A DNA stretch of 33,246 bases from Bacteroidales bacterium (GCA_023145955.1 JAGLDA010000153.1:1-33246), one strand, 5' to 3'. Positions 8,263 to 17,168 are shown, numbered from the stretch's first letter. The notes: generated by a model not told the origin, from the letters alone. Program-made: numbers and translations.

Positions 8263-9699
8263 ATGAAAATTAATAAAAATACAGAGGAAGTTCTCAATAA
8301 AAAATATATCAGACAGATATGTAAAAGCGCTAATAGTCTAGATCTTAGAGTTTTTATAATTGGTGGATGGGTACGTGATATGCTTCTATTTCGTGAATCT
8401 ACCGATATGGATTTTGTAGTAGAAGGCTCTGGTATTGCAGTTGCTGAAGATGTTGCAAAGAAACTCAAAGCACATCTTGCCATTTTTAAGAATTTTGGTA
8501 CGGCTATGGTTAAGTTCAAAGATAAGAATGAAAGTATAGAGCTGGAATTTGTTGGTGCTAGAAAAGAATCGTACCGTAGAGATTCTCGTAAACCCATTAT
8601 TGAAGATGGTAGTTTGCAAGATGACCAAGAAAGGCGTGACTTTACAATCAATGCAATGGCTATTGAAATTACTGAACCTCAAAAATTTGATATTATTGAT
8701 CCTTTTGGAGGAATAAGCGACTTAGAAAATAGAATCATAAAAACACCTCTCGATGCTGACATTACATTCTCTGATGACCCCTTGAGAATGCTAAGGGCTA
8801 TAAGGTTTGCAACACAGTTGAATTTCACCATAGAAAAAGAAACTTTTGATGCTATTGCTAGAAATAAAGATCGCTTGGAAATAATTAGTACTGAAAGAAT
8901 TACAACAGAGCTTAATAAAATAATCCTCTCTCCTGAACCTTCTTATGGGTTCAATTTGCTTGATGAAGCTGGTATCTTAGATATTATTTTTCCAGAGTTT
9001 ACGGCATTAAAAGGAATAGAAACTCGTGAAGGAAAATCTCATAAAGATAACTTTTACCATACTTTGGAGGTGCTTGATAATATTAGTTTACATACAAATA
9101 ATTTATACTTACGTTGGGCAGCAATACTTCATGATATAGGCAAAGCTCCTACCAAAAGATTTATTAAAAGTATAGGATGGACTTTCCATGGACATGAGTT
9201 TGTTGGCTCCAAGATGGTGCCAATTTTATTTAATAGGTTTAAACTACCTATGAATGAAAAAATGCGTTATGTACAGAACTTGGTAAGATTACACCTACGC
9301 CCTATATCGCTGGTAGAGAATACTGTTACCGACTCTGCAATACGAAGATTACTTTTTGAGGCTAGTGATAGCATTGACGACTTAATGACTCTATGCCATG
9401 CTGATATTACTTCTAAAAATGAAAAGAAAGTAAAGCAATATCATAGAAATTTTGAACAAGTTCAGGTAAAAATAATTGAATTAGAAGAAAAAGATAAGCT
9501 ACGTAATTGGCAGCCTCCAATTGATGGTGATGTGATAATGAAGACTTTTGACATAACACCATGCCGTGCAATAGGTGATATTAAAACTGCCATAAGAGAA
9601 GCTATTATTGATGGTGAGATTGAAAATAATTATGAAGCTGCATTCAATAAAATGCTTGCGGTTGGTAGTAAACTAGGATATACTCCTAAAAAAAAGTAA
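8263..9699 (+). CDS. cca: CCA tRNA nucleotidyltransferase with HD domain
   Basis: A 478-residue class II nucleotidyltransferase that builds or repairs the CCA end of tRNAs. The N-terminal catalytic domain has GGWVRD at 34-39 and the metal-binding DMD at 48-50 (family DxD). The RRDFTINAMAIE segment and the base-recognition region (SDDPLRMLRAIRFATQ) follow. A phosphohydrolase HD domain lies in the second half (H290-D291 in ILHDIGK, then HGHEFVG). Poly(A) polymerase is a close relative and cannot be fully excluded, but Bacteroidota proteins of this length with an HD domain are normally CCA-adding enzymes. The only ATG before the catalytic motif is the one at 8263, so the start is firm. The next gene begins 12 nt after the stop, suggesting co-transcription. 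Confidence 0.92.
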   Translation: MKINKNTEEVLNKKYIRQICKSANSLDLRVFIIGGWVRDMLLFRESTDMDFVVEGSGIAVAEDVAKKLKAHLAIFKNFGTAMVKFKDKNESIELEFVGARKESYRRDSRKPIIEDGSLQDDQERRDFTINAMAIEITEPQKFDIIDPFGGISDLENRIIKTPLDADITFSDDPLRMLRAIRFATQLNFTIEKETFDAIARNKDRLEIISTERITTELNKIILSPEPSYGFNLLDEAGILDIIFPEFTALKGIETREGKSHKDNFYHTLEVLDNISLHTNNLYLRWAAILHDIGKAPTKRFIKSIGWTFHGHEFVGSKMVPILFNRFKLPMNEKMRYVQNLVRLHLRPISLVENTVTDSAIRRLLFEASDSIDDLMTLCHADITSKNEKKVKQYHRNFEQVQVKIIELEEKDKLRNWQPPIDGDVIMKTFDITPCRAIGDIKTAIREAIIDGEIENNYEAAFNKMLAVGSKLGYTPKKK

Positions 9700-9711
9700 T
9701 TTACTAATTAT

Positions 9712-10215
9712 ATGATTATAGGTTTACTTTCGGACACCCACTCTGTATTAAAAGAAGGCATAAAAAATTTCTTTAAAGATTGTGACGAAATATGGCATGC
9801 TGGAGACTGGGGTGATATATCAGTATTACAATCATTAAGAGAAATAACACCTGTAATTAGAGGCGTTTATGGAAATATTGACGGCCCTGGTTTTCATGCA
9901 GATATGCCTGAGAATTTGATTTTTAATATTGATAAAGTAAAAGTGCTAATGACTCATATTGGTGGCTATCCCAACAAATACCAAAGTAGAATTAAGAAAT
10001 TAATGCTTACAGAGAAGCCGCAATTATTCATATCAGGACATTCGCATATTCTAAAAGTAATATTCGATAAAAACCATAATTTGCTACATATAAACCCAGG
10101 TGCCGCAGGTAGAAGTGGTTTTCATAAAATAAGTACTGCAATAAAATTTGAGATTAACAACGATAAGATTGAAAAATTGCAGATTTATGAATTAGCAAAA
10201 GGCTTGGATAACTAA
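9712..10215 (+). CDS. YfcE/MJ0936-type metallophosphoesterase
   Basis: A 167-residue calcineurin-like phosphoesterase. Metal and catalytic motifs are all present in order: SDTH (D8, H10), GDWGD, GNID, THIGGYP and GHSH. This set matches small bacterial YfcE-like phosphodiesterases, which act on phosphodiester model substrates; the natural substrate is not known. It follows cca by 12 nt and is very likely read from the same transcript, an arrangement that hints at but does not prove a nucleotide or RNA-related job. Confidence 0.88.
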   Translation: MIIGLLSDTHSVLKEGIKNFFKDCDEIWHAGDWGDISVLQSLREITPVIRGVYGNIDGPGFHADMPENLIFNIDKVKVLMTHIGGYPNKYQSRIKKLMLTEKPQLFISGHSHILKVIFDKNHNLLHINPGAAGRSGFHKISTAIKFEINNDKIEKLQIYELAKGLDN

Positions 10216-10230
10216 AAAGAATAAATATAA

Positions 10231-10701
10231 CTACTCAACAGGCAAACTTCTACTAAATCCTTCTTCAAGGGATATGAAGGTTTCAGTGCCTACTACTTCA
10301 ACTATCGATTGTAGATTCTCCACCAATAGTTGTTTAAGATGTTCATTTGTATGAGCATATATTTTAAGAAGAAAAGAATACTTTCCTGTAACATTATGAC
10401 ATTCTACTACTTCTGGTATATTTTTAATATGCTCAAATACCTCTTGGTGAGTTTTCTGTTTCACAAGGTTTATCTGTACCCCAACATAAGCAAGTGCCAA
10501 ATAATCTATTGCTTGTGGGTCCACACGGAAAGTTTTAGAGTCAAGAATATTGTTTTCATGTAACTTTTGAACCCTTTGGTGGATAGCTGAGGCCGTTACA
10601 TTACAAAGGCGAGCTATTTCTGTATACGGAATGCGCACTTCTTTAGCTAGAATACCCAAAATACGCCTATCCAATGTGTCAATATGAAATCTTTTAGCCA
10701 T
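10231..10701 (-). CDS. Lrp/AsnC-family transcriptional regulator
   Basis: A 156-residue regulator with an N-terminal helix-turn-helix (about 6-60, beginning IDTLDRRILGILAK and including YTEIARLCNVTASAIHQRVQ) and a C-terminal RAM ligand-binding domain (about 70-150). Lrp/AsnC proteins form octamers or dimers that respond to amino acids, often leucine. Its ATG follows the stop codon of the upstream small gene directly, so the two are one operon. The operon is divergent from the leucine-degradation cluster, making that cluster a plausible target; this is inference. It is convergent with the phosphoesterase gene, 15 nt apart. Confidence 0.92.
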   Translation of the reverse strand: MAKRFHIDTLDRRILGILAKEVRIPYTEIARLCNVTASAIHQRVQKLHENNILDSKTFRVDPQAIDYLALAYVGVQINLVKQKTHQEVFEHIKNIPEVVECHNVTGKYSFLLKIYAHTNEHLKQLLVENLQSIVEVVGTETFISLEEGFSRSLPVE

Positions 10702-11001
10702 TTATTTTTTACTTTTTGAGTAATCCAAAAATTCATCATCAGCAAGCATTGAGCTTTGCTCTAATTCTGGCTCTTTAAACCAATCAAATAAATCGAGCTG
10801 ATTATCGGGTTGCTTTTGCTTTTCCCATTCCTCTACCCTACTTTTCATGTTTTTAAACCCTTCGCGCAGATATGTTTTTATTAACTTATTATTAGTAGTT
10901 TCATCAAGCATAGCACAAGTTTTCAAATAGTTGTACTCACTAATTGATAACTTAAATGTTATTTTTTTAAATTTTTTCCTCTTATTTCTACTTGATACCA
11001 T
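10702..11001 (-). CDS. small ribbon-helix-helix-like protein
   Basis: A 99-residue, charged protein. Residues 10-50 fit a ribbon-helix-helix fold: a basic beta strand (KKITFKLS), a helix (SEYNYLKTCAMLDET), then TNNKLIKTYLREGF. The rest is acidic and Trp/Glu-rich (EEWEKQK, LDLFDWFKEPELE). No specific family is recognised; related small proteins are mobilisation accessory or antitoxin-like DNA-binding proteins, but no toxin or relaxase gene is adjacent. The stop TAA abuts the ATG of the Lrp-family gene, implying translational coupling. Confidence 0.7.
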   Translation of the reverse strand: MVSSRNKRKKFKKITFKLSISEYNYLKTCAMLDETTNNKLIKTYLREGFKNMKSRVEEWEKQKQPDNQLDLFDWFKEPELEQSSMLADDEFLDYSKSKK

Positions 11002-11424
11002 ATTTGGCTAAAATATACACTTATAATGAATTACAGCTATTATTCTGATATAATTATTAATAAGGTTTTCAACATAGTTAAAAAGATAATAATCAATTAG
11101 CCCTATTTATATCTTTGGAGATAAATAAATATAAAAAAATATTCAAATCTCCCAAGAAATATAAAAGTTTGTTTAGCTTATAATTTAAAAGCATTCCAAT
11201 AAGTTTTAAATATGATTTAACTCAGTAAAAACCTTGTAAAAATATGCGTTTTTTTTCATAATTTTGAGCATCTAATCTTGGAATTAAACAAGTTATAGAT
11301 ATCTCTATTGAGAAGCATTAAAAACACACAAGAAATCTTACTATAAATTTTGAGTATTGTTTTAATATCTATTAATAGAATTATAGTTCACTTTATTATT
11401 ATAACATTTAAAACTAACAATATT
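11002..11424. other. gene-free divergent control region
   Basis: About 420 bp between the divergent RHH/Lrp operon and the leucine cluster. It holds one well-formed plus-strand promoter (11234-11266) and an imperfect dyad at 11104-11127 (TATTTATATCT / AGATAAATA around TTGG), which could be an operator. An extra TATCTTTG sits inside that dyad at 11110-11117. The leader from about 11272 to the carboxylase start is about 150 nt with no strong hairpin. No protein gene or known RNA is seen. Confidence 0.5.
11234..11266 (+). promoter_or_regulatory. promoter of the leucine-degradation operon
   Basis: TTG at 11234-11236, a 22-nt spacer and TAATTTTG at 11259-11266 (TAnnTTTG). Expected transcript start near 11272. 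It is the best two-part promoter in the divergent region. Confidence 0.6.
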
Positions 11425-13032
11425 TTGTACCGGATAGAATCTAAAATTGATACAAAATCAGCGGAGTTCAAACAGAATCAAGATAATTTCCAAAAAATAC
11501 TTGACGAATACCGACAAAAACGCAAAGAAGTCATAAATGGCAGTTCACCACGAGCAGTAGAAAAGCACAAAAAGCGTGGAAAATTATTAGCACGCGAGCG
11601 CATAGACTTATTAATAGACCCCAATACACCTTTCTTAGAATTATCTACAATGGCCGCATATGGCAAGTATGATAATCAGTTTCCATCAGCAGGAATTATT
11701 ACAGGTATTGGCGTAATCCATGGAAAAGAGAGCCTTATTATAGCAAATGATGCTACGGTAAAAGGCGGAACATATATCAAAGAAACAATTAAAAAGCATG
11801 TACGAGCACAGGAAATTGCAATGGAAAACCATTTGCCTTGTGTATATATGGTTGACTCTGGTGGGGTTTTTCTTCCAGACCAAGCAAAAGTATTTCCTGA
11901 TAGATTTGATTTTGGAAGATTCTTTTATAATCAAGCTAGAATGTCTGCAGCGGGAATCCCTCAAATAGCGATTGTTATGGGTAGTTGCACCGCTGGAGGC
12001 GCTTATGTTCCTGCTATGAGCGATGAAACTATAATCGTTAAAGAGCAAGGAACTATATTTATTGGGGGTCCCCCACTTGTAAAAGCTGCTACTGGCGAAG
12101 AGGTTACTGCTGAAGAATTAGGTGGAGCCAATGTTCATACTAGCATTTCTGGTGTTGCTGACCATATGGCAAATGATGATAAGCACGCCTTACAAATTTG
12201 CAGAAATATATTTGAGACTTTAGAATATAAGGAAAAACAAATAATAGATATTAAGGAGCCCGAGGAGCCATATTACGACCCTAAAGAGCTTTACGGTATT
12301 GCACCAATAGATCTTAGAAAACCTGTTGATTCACATGAAATAATTGCTAGAATGGTTGATGGCAGCCGTTTTCAGGAGTTTAAAGCAAGATATGCACCAA
12401 CTATTGTAACCGGTTTTGCTCACATTATGGGTATGCCTATTGGTATAATTGCTAGTAATGGTGTTTTATTTTCAGAAACTGCGCTAAAGGGTGCACATTT
12501 TGTTGAATTATGTAGCAAAAGAAATATTCCTATTCTTTTCTTACAAAATATTACTGGGTTTATTGTTGGTAAAGAATATGAGCATAAAGGAATTGCACGC
12601 GATGGAGCTAAATTTGTTCATGCTGTTGCAAATGCAAATGTGCCAAAATTCACTGTAGTGTTTGGTGGTTCTTTTGGAGCAGGAAATTATGCTATGGCTG
12701 GTAGAGCCTACGATCCACGTTTACTATTCATGTGGCCAAATGCAAAAATATCTGTTATGGGTGGTGAGCAAGCTGCGGGAGTTCTTATTCAAGTGAAAGA
12801 AGAACAAATGAAAGCTAGAGGTCAGGAAGTAGATACCGAAGAAATGGAAAAACTTCGTAAAAGTATTCTTGATAAGTACGAACATGAAGGTAGTGCGTAT
12901 TTTAGCACAAGCCATATTTGGGATGATGGAATAATTGACCCTGTAGATACCCGAAAGGTAATAGCTATGGGAATAGCTGCTTCTCTTAATAAGCCATTTG
13001 AAAAAACAGAATACGGAATATTTAGAATGTAG
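11425..13032 (+). CDS. liuB: methylcrotonyl-CoA carboxylase, carboxyltransferase (beta) subunit
   Basis: The carboxyltransferase subunit that moves CO2 from biotin to 3-methylcrotonyl-CoA, step two after isovaleryl-CoA oxidation in leucine breakdown. Diagnostic stretches are GGVFLPDQAKVFPDRFDFGR, MGSCTAGGAYVPAMSDE, GGPPLVKAATGEEVTAEELG and the C-terminal YGIFRM, all typical of the methylcrotonyl rather than the propionyl enzyme. No ATG lies near the start. The frame is open back to 11350 (TTG), but the TTG at 11425 gives MYRIESKIDTKSAEF and a 535-residue protein, the usual length and N-terminus. The extra 25 residues of the longer version are hydrophobic and look like translated leader. First gene of the cluster; 88 nt separate it from the hydratase. 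Confidence 0.93.
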   Translation: MYRIESKIDTKSAEFKQNQDNFQKILDEYRQKRKEVINGSSPRAVEKHKKRGKLLARERIDLLIDPNTPFLELSTMAAYGKYDNQFPSAGIITGIGVIHGKESLIIANDATVKGGTYIKETIKKHVRAQEIAMENHLPCVYMVDSGGVFLPDQAKVFPDRFDFGRFFYNQARMSAAGIPQIAIVMGSCTAGGAYVPAMSDETIIVKEQGTIFIGGPPLVKAATGEEVTAEELGGANVHTSISGVADHMANDDKHALQICRNIFETLEYKEKQIIDIKEPEEPYYDPKELYGIAPIDLRKPVDSHEIIARMVDGSRFQEFKARYAPTIVTGFAHIMGMPIGIIASNGVLFSETALKGAHFVELCSKRNIPILFLQNITGFIVGKEYEHKGIARDGAKFVHAVANANVPKFTVVFGGSFGAGNYAMAGRAYDPRLLFMWPNAKISVMGGEQAAGVLIQVKEEQMKARGQEVDTEEMEKLRKSILDKYEHEGSAYFSTSHIWDDGIIDPVDTRKVIAMGIAASLNKPFEKTEYGIFRM

Positions 13033-13076
13033 AAATTATTGAAATAATGGTGTAATGAAGGAATGGTGTATTTTGC

Positions 13077-13114
13077 AAAATTGAATAATTAAAACAATAT
13101 AAAATTGAATAATT
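13077..13114 (+). repeat. 14-bp direct repeat in the leader of liuC
   Basis: AAAATTGAATAATT occurs at 13077-13090 and again at 13101-13114, period 24. The second copy ends just before the hydratase ATG. Low-complexity AT sequence, so it may have no role. Confidence 0.5.
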
Positions 13115-13120
13115 TAAAAT

Positions 13121-13921
13121 ATGAACATATATAAAACAATAGAATTAGAGCTGAATAATGATGTAGGTACAATTTGGCTCAATAGACCTGAAATACATAA
13201 TGCTTTTAATGAGGTAATGATATCGGAGCTTATTGAAGTATTTGATGAAATATCTTCTTCAAAAGAAACAGAAACAGTAAGAGCTATAATTATTAGAGGT
13301 AGAGGAAAATCATTTTGTGCTGGAGCTGATCTAAATTGGATGCGCAATGTTGCAAAATATTCTTACGAAGATAATTATAAGGAGAGTTTAAATTTATCTA
13401 TATGTTTTCATAAAATATATACATGCCCAAAACCAACAATAGCTATGGTACACGGCGCTGCAATTGGTGGTGCTAATGGGTTATTAGCAGCATGCGATTT
13501 TGCTTTTGCTGATGACAATACAACCTTTTCGCTAAGTGAAGTTAAAATAGGAATAGTACCAGCTTGTATTTCACCGTATGTGAATAAGCGTGTATCTGAA
13601 TATGGAAGCAAGGAACTAATGCTTACAGGCAAACGCTTTAAAGGCCCAGAGGCTGAATATCACAAACTAGTTAATAAATCAATGTCTGCTGACAAAATGG
13701 AAGAACATGTTGATGAATTAATTTCCTTACTACGCACTAGTGGACCAAAGGCAATTGACCATTGCAAGAACTTGCTTTATGAAATAAACAATAATTTGAA
13801 TTTAGATGAAGCCATAGGATATACTGCCAAAATGATAGCAGATATAAGAGCTTCGGAAGAAGGACAAGAAGGAATGTCTGCTTTTTTAGAAAAGCGTAAG
13901 CCTAATTGGGTAAAGCAATAA
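13121..13921 (+). CDS. liuC: methylglutaconyl-CoA hydratase
   Basis: A 266-residue crotonase-fold enzyme adding water to 3-methylglutaconyl-CoA to give HMG-CoA. The oxyanion-hole stretch is SFCAGADLNWM, close to LiuC and human AUH. The second active-site loop reads SEVKIGIVPACISPYV and retains the catalytic Glu. The position of the other crotonase Glu (in the GGxxG stretch GGANGLLAACD) is Gly, as is usual for LiuC-type enzymes. It sits between the two carboxylase subunits, exactly in pathway company. Confidence 0.92.
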   Translation: MNIYKTIELELNNDVGTIWLNRPEIHNAFNEVMISELIEVFDEISSSKETETVRAIIIRGRGKSFCAGADLNWMRNVAKYSYEDNYKESLNLSICFHKIYTCPKPTIAMVHGAAIGGANGLLAACDFAFADDNTTFSLSEVKIGIVPACISPYVNKRVSEYGSKELMLTGKRFKGPEAEYHKLVNKSMSADKMEEHVDELISLLRTSGPKAIDHCKNLLYEINNNLNLDEAIGYTAKMIADIRASEEGQEGMSAFLEKRKPNWVKQ

Positions 13922-13949
13922 TAGCTACTAATACTACAAACACAACAAA

Positions 13950-15956
13950 ATGAAGATATTTAATAAGATACTAATTGCAAATCGTGGTGAAATTGCTGTG
14001 AGGATTATCAAAGCTGCTAATACTATGGGAATTGGCACAGTGGCGGTATATTCTACGCCTGACTCTGATGCTTTACATACTAAAATAGCTGATGAGGCAT
14101 ACTTTATTGGCGAACAAGAATTAGCAGATTCATACCTAAATGTTGACAAGATTATTAGTATCGCACAGCAATCTAATTGTGAAGCAATACATCCTGGTTA
14201 TGGATTTCTTTCGGAAAGCCCTGTACTTGTTAAAGCATGCGCTAATGCTGGCATATCATTTATTGGCCCTTCTACAAAAGCAATTGAATTAATGGGGAAT
14301 AAAGTACAATCAAGAGCCTTTGTTACCGAGCTTGGTGTTCCTATGACAATTGGAGCTACAGGTACTATTGAGGAGTTAAAAGAAGCTGCTAGCAAAATAC
14401 CATTACCAATACTTGTTAAAGCAGCTTCTGGCGGTGGTGGAAAAGGTATGCGTATAATTAACCACCTTGATGAACTCGAAGAAACTATTGAAAGTACTAG
14501 CAGAGAGGCGTTATCGTATTTTGGTGATGATGAGGTATTTATTGAACAATTTATTGAAAATCCTCGTCATATAGAAATCCAGATTTTAGGAGATAAAAGC
14601 GGTAATGTTGTACATCTATACGAAAGAGAATGTTCTATTCAGCGTAGATACCAAAAGATAATTGAAGAAAGTCCTTCTCCGACTCTAAACCAAGAAACAA
14701 GAGAAAAAATGGGTAAAGCAGCTGTTGATATTGCTAAGGCAATTGATTATGATAGCGCTGGAACGATAGAGTTTCTTGTTGATAAAAATATGAATTTCTA
14801 TTTTTTAGAAATGAATACACGCATACAAGTAGAGCACCCAGTTACTGAACTAGTAACAGGTATTGACCTTGTAAGAGAACAAATACTTGTTGCTGCTGGC
14901 AATGAATTATCATTTAAGCAAGAAGATATAAAGCAAAATGGACATGCTATTGAAGCTAGGATTTATGCTGAAGAGCCTGAGAATGATTTTAGACCTTCGC
15001 CAGGAGATATAAGCTATTATCTAGAACCTGTAGGCAGTAATTTAAGAATTGATGCTGCCATAGACTCTCCTACAACTATTCATAGCTTCTTTGACCCAAT
15101 GATAAGTAAACTTATAGCCTATGGCGAAAGTAGAGATATAGCAAATGAAAGGCTTAAAAAAGCACTTAAAAATTATATAATTAATGGAATAAATACTAAT
15201 ATTCCTTTTCTAATAGCAATGCTACAGTCATCAGCTTTTACTACTAATAATATAAGTACAAAGTTTTGTGATGATAATTTACCAATGCTTGTTGGCGATA
15301 TTCAGACTAGAATTGATGATATTGATATTAAGCATATTATAGCGTCTTACTTAATTTATAACTTTAATAATACTCGTAGTTCAGATACATTAAATATTTG
15401 GGATAATATTGGGTATTGGAGAAGTAATCAGCAATTTAAAGTGGAGCTTAAAGAGAAAGAATATGCAATAGAGCTAATTGAATCTGATATTAATTATTAT
15501 AAGTTACAAATTGATGGTAAAAATTTAGAATGTCATTTGAAGGAAATTAGGCATGATTATATTCGTGTAAATATTGATGGATTATGTCAATATATGCATA
15601 TATCAGATGATAAAGAAAATGGTAGTATACTAAGTTTTCAAGGAAATAAATTTGTTTTAAAAAGAAGCGATTTACTTTATGATACTGACTTCTTTATTGA
15701 TGAATCAGATACAGTATCGGGTAATAGTGTTAAATCACCAATGCCAGGTAAAGTGTTGAAAATTAAAGTATCTGTGGGAGATAGCGTAAGCAAAGGAGAG
15801 AGTTTACTCATTGTAGAAGCTATGAAGATGGAAAATAGCATAACATCACCTAGAGATGGAATTGTAGAGAAGATAAACACTTCTGAGGGCGAAATGGTAG
15901 ATGGAAATACAATACTACTTTTTCTTGAAGAATTGATAGAAGAAGAAGAAGAATAG
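13950..15956 (+). CDS. liuD: methylcrotonyl-CoA carboxylase, biotin carboxylase/carrier (alpha) subunit
   Basis: A 668-residue subunit that carboxylates biotin with ATP and bicarbonate. Biotin carboxylase N-domain starts at residue 1 (FNKILIANRGEIAVRII), the ATP-grasp core has the glycine-rich loop ASGGGGKGM and EMNTRIQVEHPVTE, and the C-domain follows to about 450. A middle linking domain (about 480-590) precedes the biotinyl carrier domain (about 595-660), whose EAMKMEN carries biotin on K626. The end is acidic (EELIEEEEE). Sequence alone would also fit propionyl- or acetyl-CoA carboxylase; the neighbouring methylcrotonyl beta subunit decides it. Spacing is 28 nt upstream and 26 nt downstream. 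Confidence 0.92.
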   Translation: MKIFNKILIANRGEIAVRIIKAANTMGIGTVAVYSTPDSDALHTKIADEAYFIGEQELADSYLNVDKIISIAQQSNCEAIHPGYGFLSESPVLVKACANAGISFIGPSTKAIELMGNKVQSRAFVTELGVPMTIGATGTIEELKEAASKIPLPILVKAASGGGGKGMRIINHLDELEETIESTSREALSYFGDDEVFIEQFIENPRHIEIQILGDKSGNVVHLYERECSIQRRYQKIIEESPSPTLNQETREKMGKAAVDIAKAIDYDSAGTIEFLVDKNMNFYFLEMNTRIQVEHPVTELVTGIDLVREQILVAAGNELSFKQEDIKQNGHAIEARIYAEEPENDFRPSPGDISYYLEPVGSNLRIDAAIDSPTTIHSFFDPMISKLIAYGESRDIANERLKKALKNYIINGINTNIPFLIAMLQSSAFTTNNISTKFCDDNLPMLVGDIQTRIDDIDIKHIIASYLIYNFNNTRSSDTLNIWDNIGYWRSNQQFKVELKEKEYAIELIESDINYYKLQIDGKNLECHLKEIRHDYIRVNIDGLCQYMHISDDKENGSILSFQGNKFVLKRSDLLYDTDFFIDESDTVSGNSVKSPMPGKVLKIKVSVGDSVSKGESLLIVEAMKMENSITSPRDGIVEKINTSEGEMVDGNTILLFLEELIEEEEE

Positions 15957-15967
15957 AAAAAAAACAC

Positions 15968-15987
15968 AAACACAAAACACATATGAA
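15968..15987 (+). repeat. duplicated 20-nt start region, copy 1
   Basis: The 20 nt over the acyl-CoA dehydrogenase start (AAACACAAAACACATATGAA) are identical to 17201-17220 over the CoA-transferase alpha start. A-rich, likely serving as the ribosome-loading region. Confidence 0.8.
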
Positions 15988-17131
15988 TTTTGATTTAACA
16001 GAAGAACAAAACTTAATTAGGCAAACAGTTAGAGATTTTGCAGAAAGGGAGATTAAACCAATTGCACAAGAGCTAGATGAAAAGGCTGAGTTTTCTTATG
16101 ACTTAACAGAGAAAATGGGTGAACTAGGCCTTTTTGGAATGTATTTACCAGAAAAGTATGGCGGGCAAGGAATGGATACTTTATCATATATAATAGCAGT
16201 GGAAGAATTGGCTCGTGTTGACGGTTCGCAGGCCGCAACATTAGCTGCTCATAATTCCTTGGGAATTGGTCCTATATACTATTATGGAACTGAAGAACAA
16301 AAGCTTAAGTACCTACCAAAACTTTGTTCTGGAAAAGGTTTATGGGGTTTTGGTCTTACAGAACCAGAAGCCGGATCTGACTCTAGAGGCACAAAAACAG
16401 TTGCAAAACTGGAAAATGGTAAATGGATGATTAATGGTTCTAAAATTTTTATTACCAATGCATCAAATGATTATAATTTAGGAAGCACAGTGCAAGCTGT
16501 TACTAAAATTCATAATGATGGAAAAAAGGAATATACCTGTATTATTGTAGATAAAGATGTTGAGGGATTTACTCAGAAAGCAATGCACAATAAAATGATG
16601 TGGCGCGCTTCTGATACAGCAGAACTTTATTTTGATGATTGCTTGGTAGATGAAACTATGCTATTAGGTAGTATTGGCGAAGGTTCAAAAATCATGTTAT
16701 CAACACTTGACAACGGACGTTTAAGCATTGCAGCTATGGGCTTAGGCGCAGCGCAAGGAGCTTATGAGGCAGCATTACAATATGCTCAAGAAAGAAAGCA
16801 ATTTGGAAAACCAATATCTAAATTTCAGATTAATGCTTTTAAACTTGCTGATATGGCAATGAAGATTGAATTAGCAAGAAACCTGCTATATAAAGCTTGT
16901 TGGTTGAAAGATAACCATAAGCCATTTGCAAAAGAAGCTGCTATGTCGAAATTATACTGCTCAGAAATAGCTAAAGAAGTAGCTGATGAGGCAGTACAGA
17001 TTCATGGTGGATATGGTCTTATGAAGGATTATCCAGTAGAGAGGTTTTTCCGTGATCAAAGATTATTACAGATTGGAGAAGGTACATCTGAAATTCAAAG
17101 ATTAGTAATCTCTAGATATATAGGGTGTTAG
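15983..17131 (+). CDS. acyl-CoA dehydrogenase of the leucine cluster
   Basis: A 382-residue FAD flavoprotein oxidising an acyl-CoA to the 2-enoyl-CoA and passing electrons to ETF. Typical stretches are GFGLTEPEAGSDSRG, ERKQFGKPISKFQ and IHGGYGLMKDYPVER. From context it should be isovaleryl-CoA dehydrogenase (LiuA). The catalytic residue argues otherwise: it has Glu at 366 in IGEGTSEIQR, the short-chain/butyryl-type base, while the position used by isovaleryl-CoA dehydrogenase (in LDxxR) reads LDNGR, with G245. The substrate is therefore uncertain: butyryl-, 2-methylbutyryl- or isovaleryl-CoA. Confidence 0.9.
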   Translation: MNFDLTEEQNLIRQTVRDFAEREIKPIAQELDEKAEFSYDLTEKMGELGLFGMYLPEKYGGQGMDTLSYIIAVEELARVDGSQAATLAAHNSLGIGPIYYYGTEEQKLKYLPKLCSGKGLWGFGLTEPEAGSDSRGTKTVAKLENGKWMINGSKIFITNASNDYNLGSTVQAVTKIHNDGKKEYTCIIVDKDVEGFTQKAMHNKMMWRASDTAELYFDDCLVDETMLLGSIGEGSKIMLSTLDNGRLSIAAMGLGAAQGAYEAALQYAQERKQFGKPISKFQINAFKLADMAMKIELARNLLYKACWLKDNHKPFAKEAAMSKLYCSEIAKEVADEAVQIHGGYGLMKDYPVERFFRDQRLLQIGEGTSEIQRLVISRYIGC

Positions 17132-17146
17132 GTAAAGTTGAAGGGT

Positions 17147-17168
17147 GTCCTTCGGCTGCGCTCAGGAC
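17147..17168. repeat. GC-rich palindromic REP-like element
   Basis: GTCCT (17147-17151) pairs with AGGAC (17164-17168) around TCGGCTGCGCTC. It is strikingly GC-rich against its neighbours and resembles the CCTTCG...GCTCAGG type of dispersed palindrome common in bacterial intergenic DNA. Only one copy is seen in the window. Confidence 0.6.

Noticed and set aside
10702..11001. Reading the small RHH-like gene as the antitoxin of a toxin-antitoxin pair
   Set aside because: The adjacent gene is a clear Lrp/AsnC regulator, not a toxin, and no second small gene is present.
11110..11117. TATCTTTG box in the control region upstream of the leucine operon
   Set aside because: It has no -33 element and lies within a dyad, and a better two-part promoter sits downstream at 11234-11266; kept only as a note.
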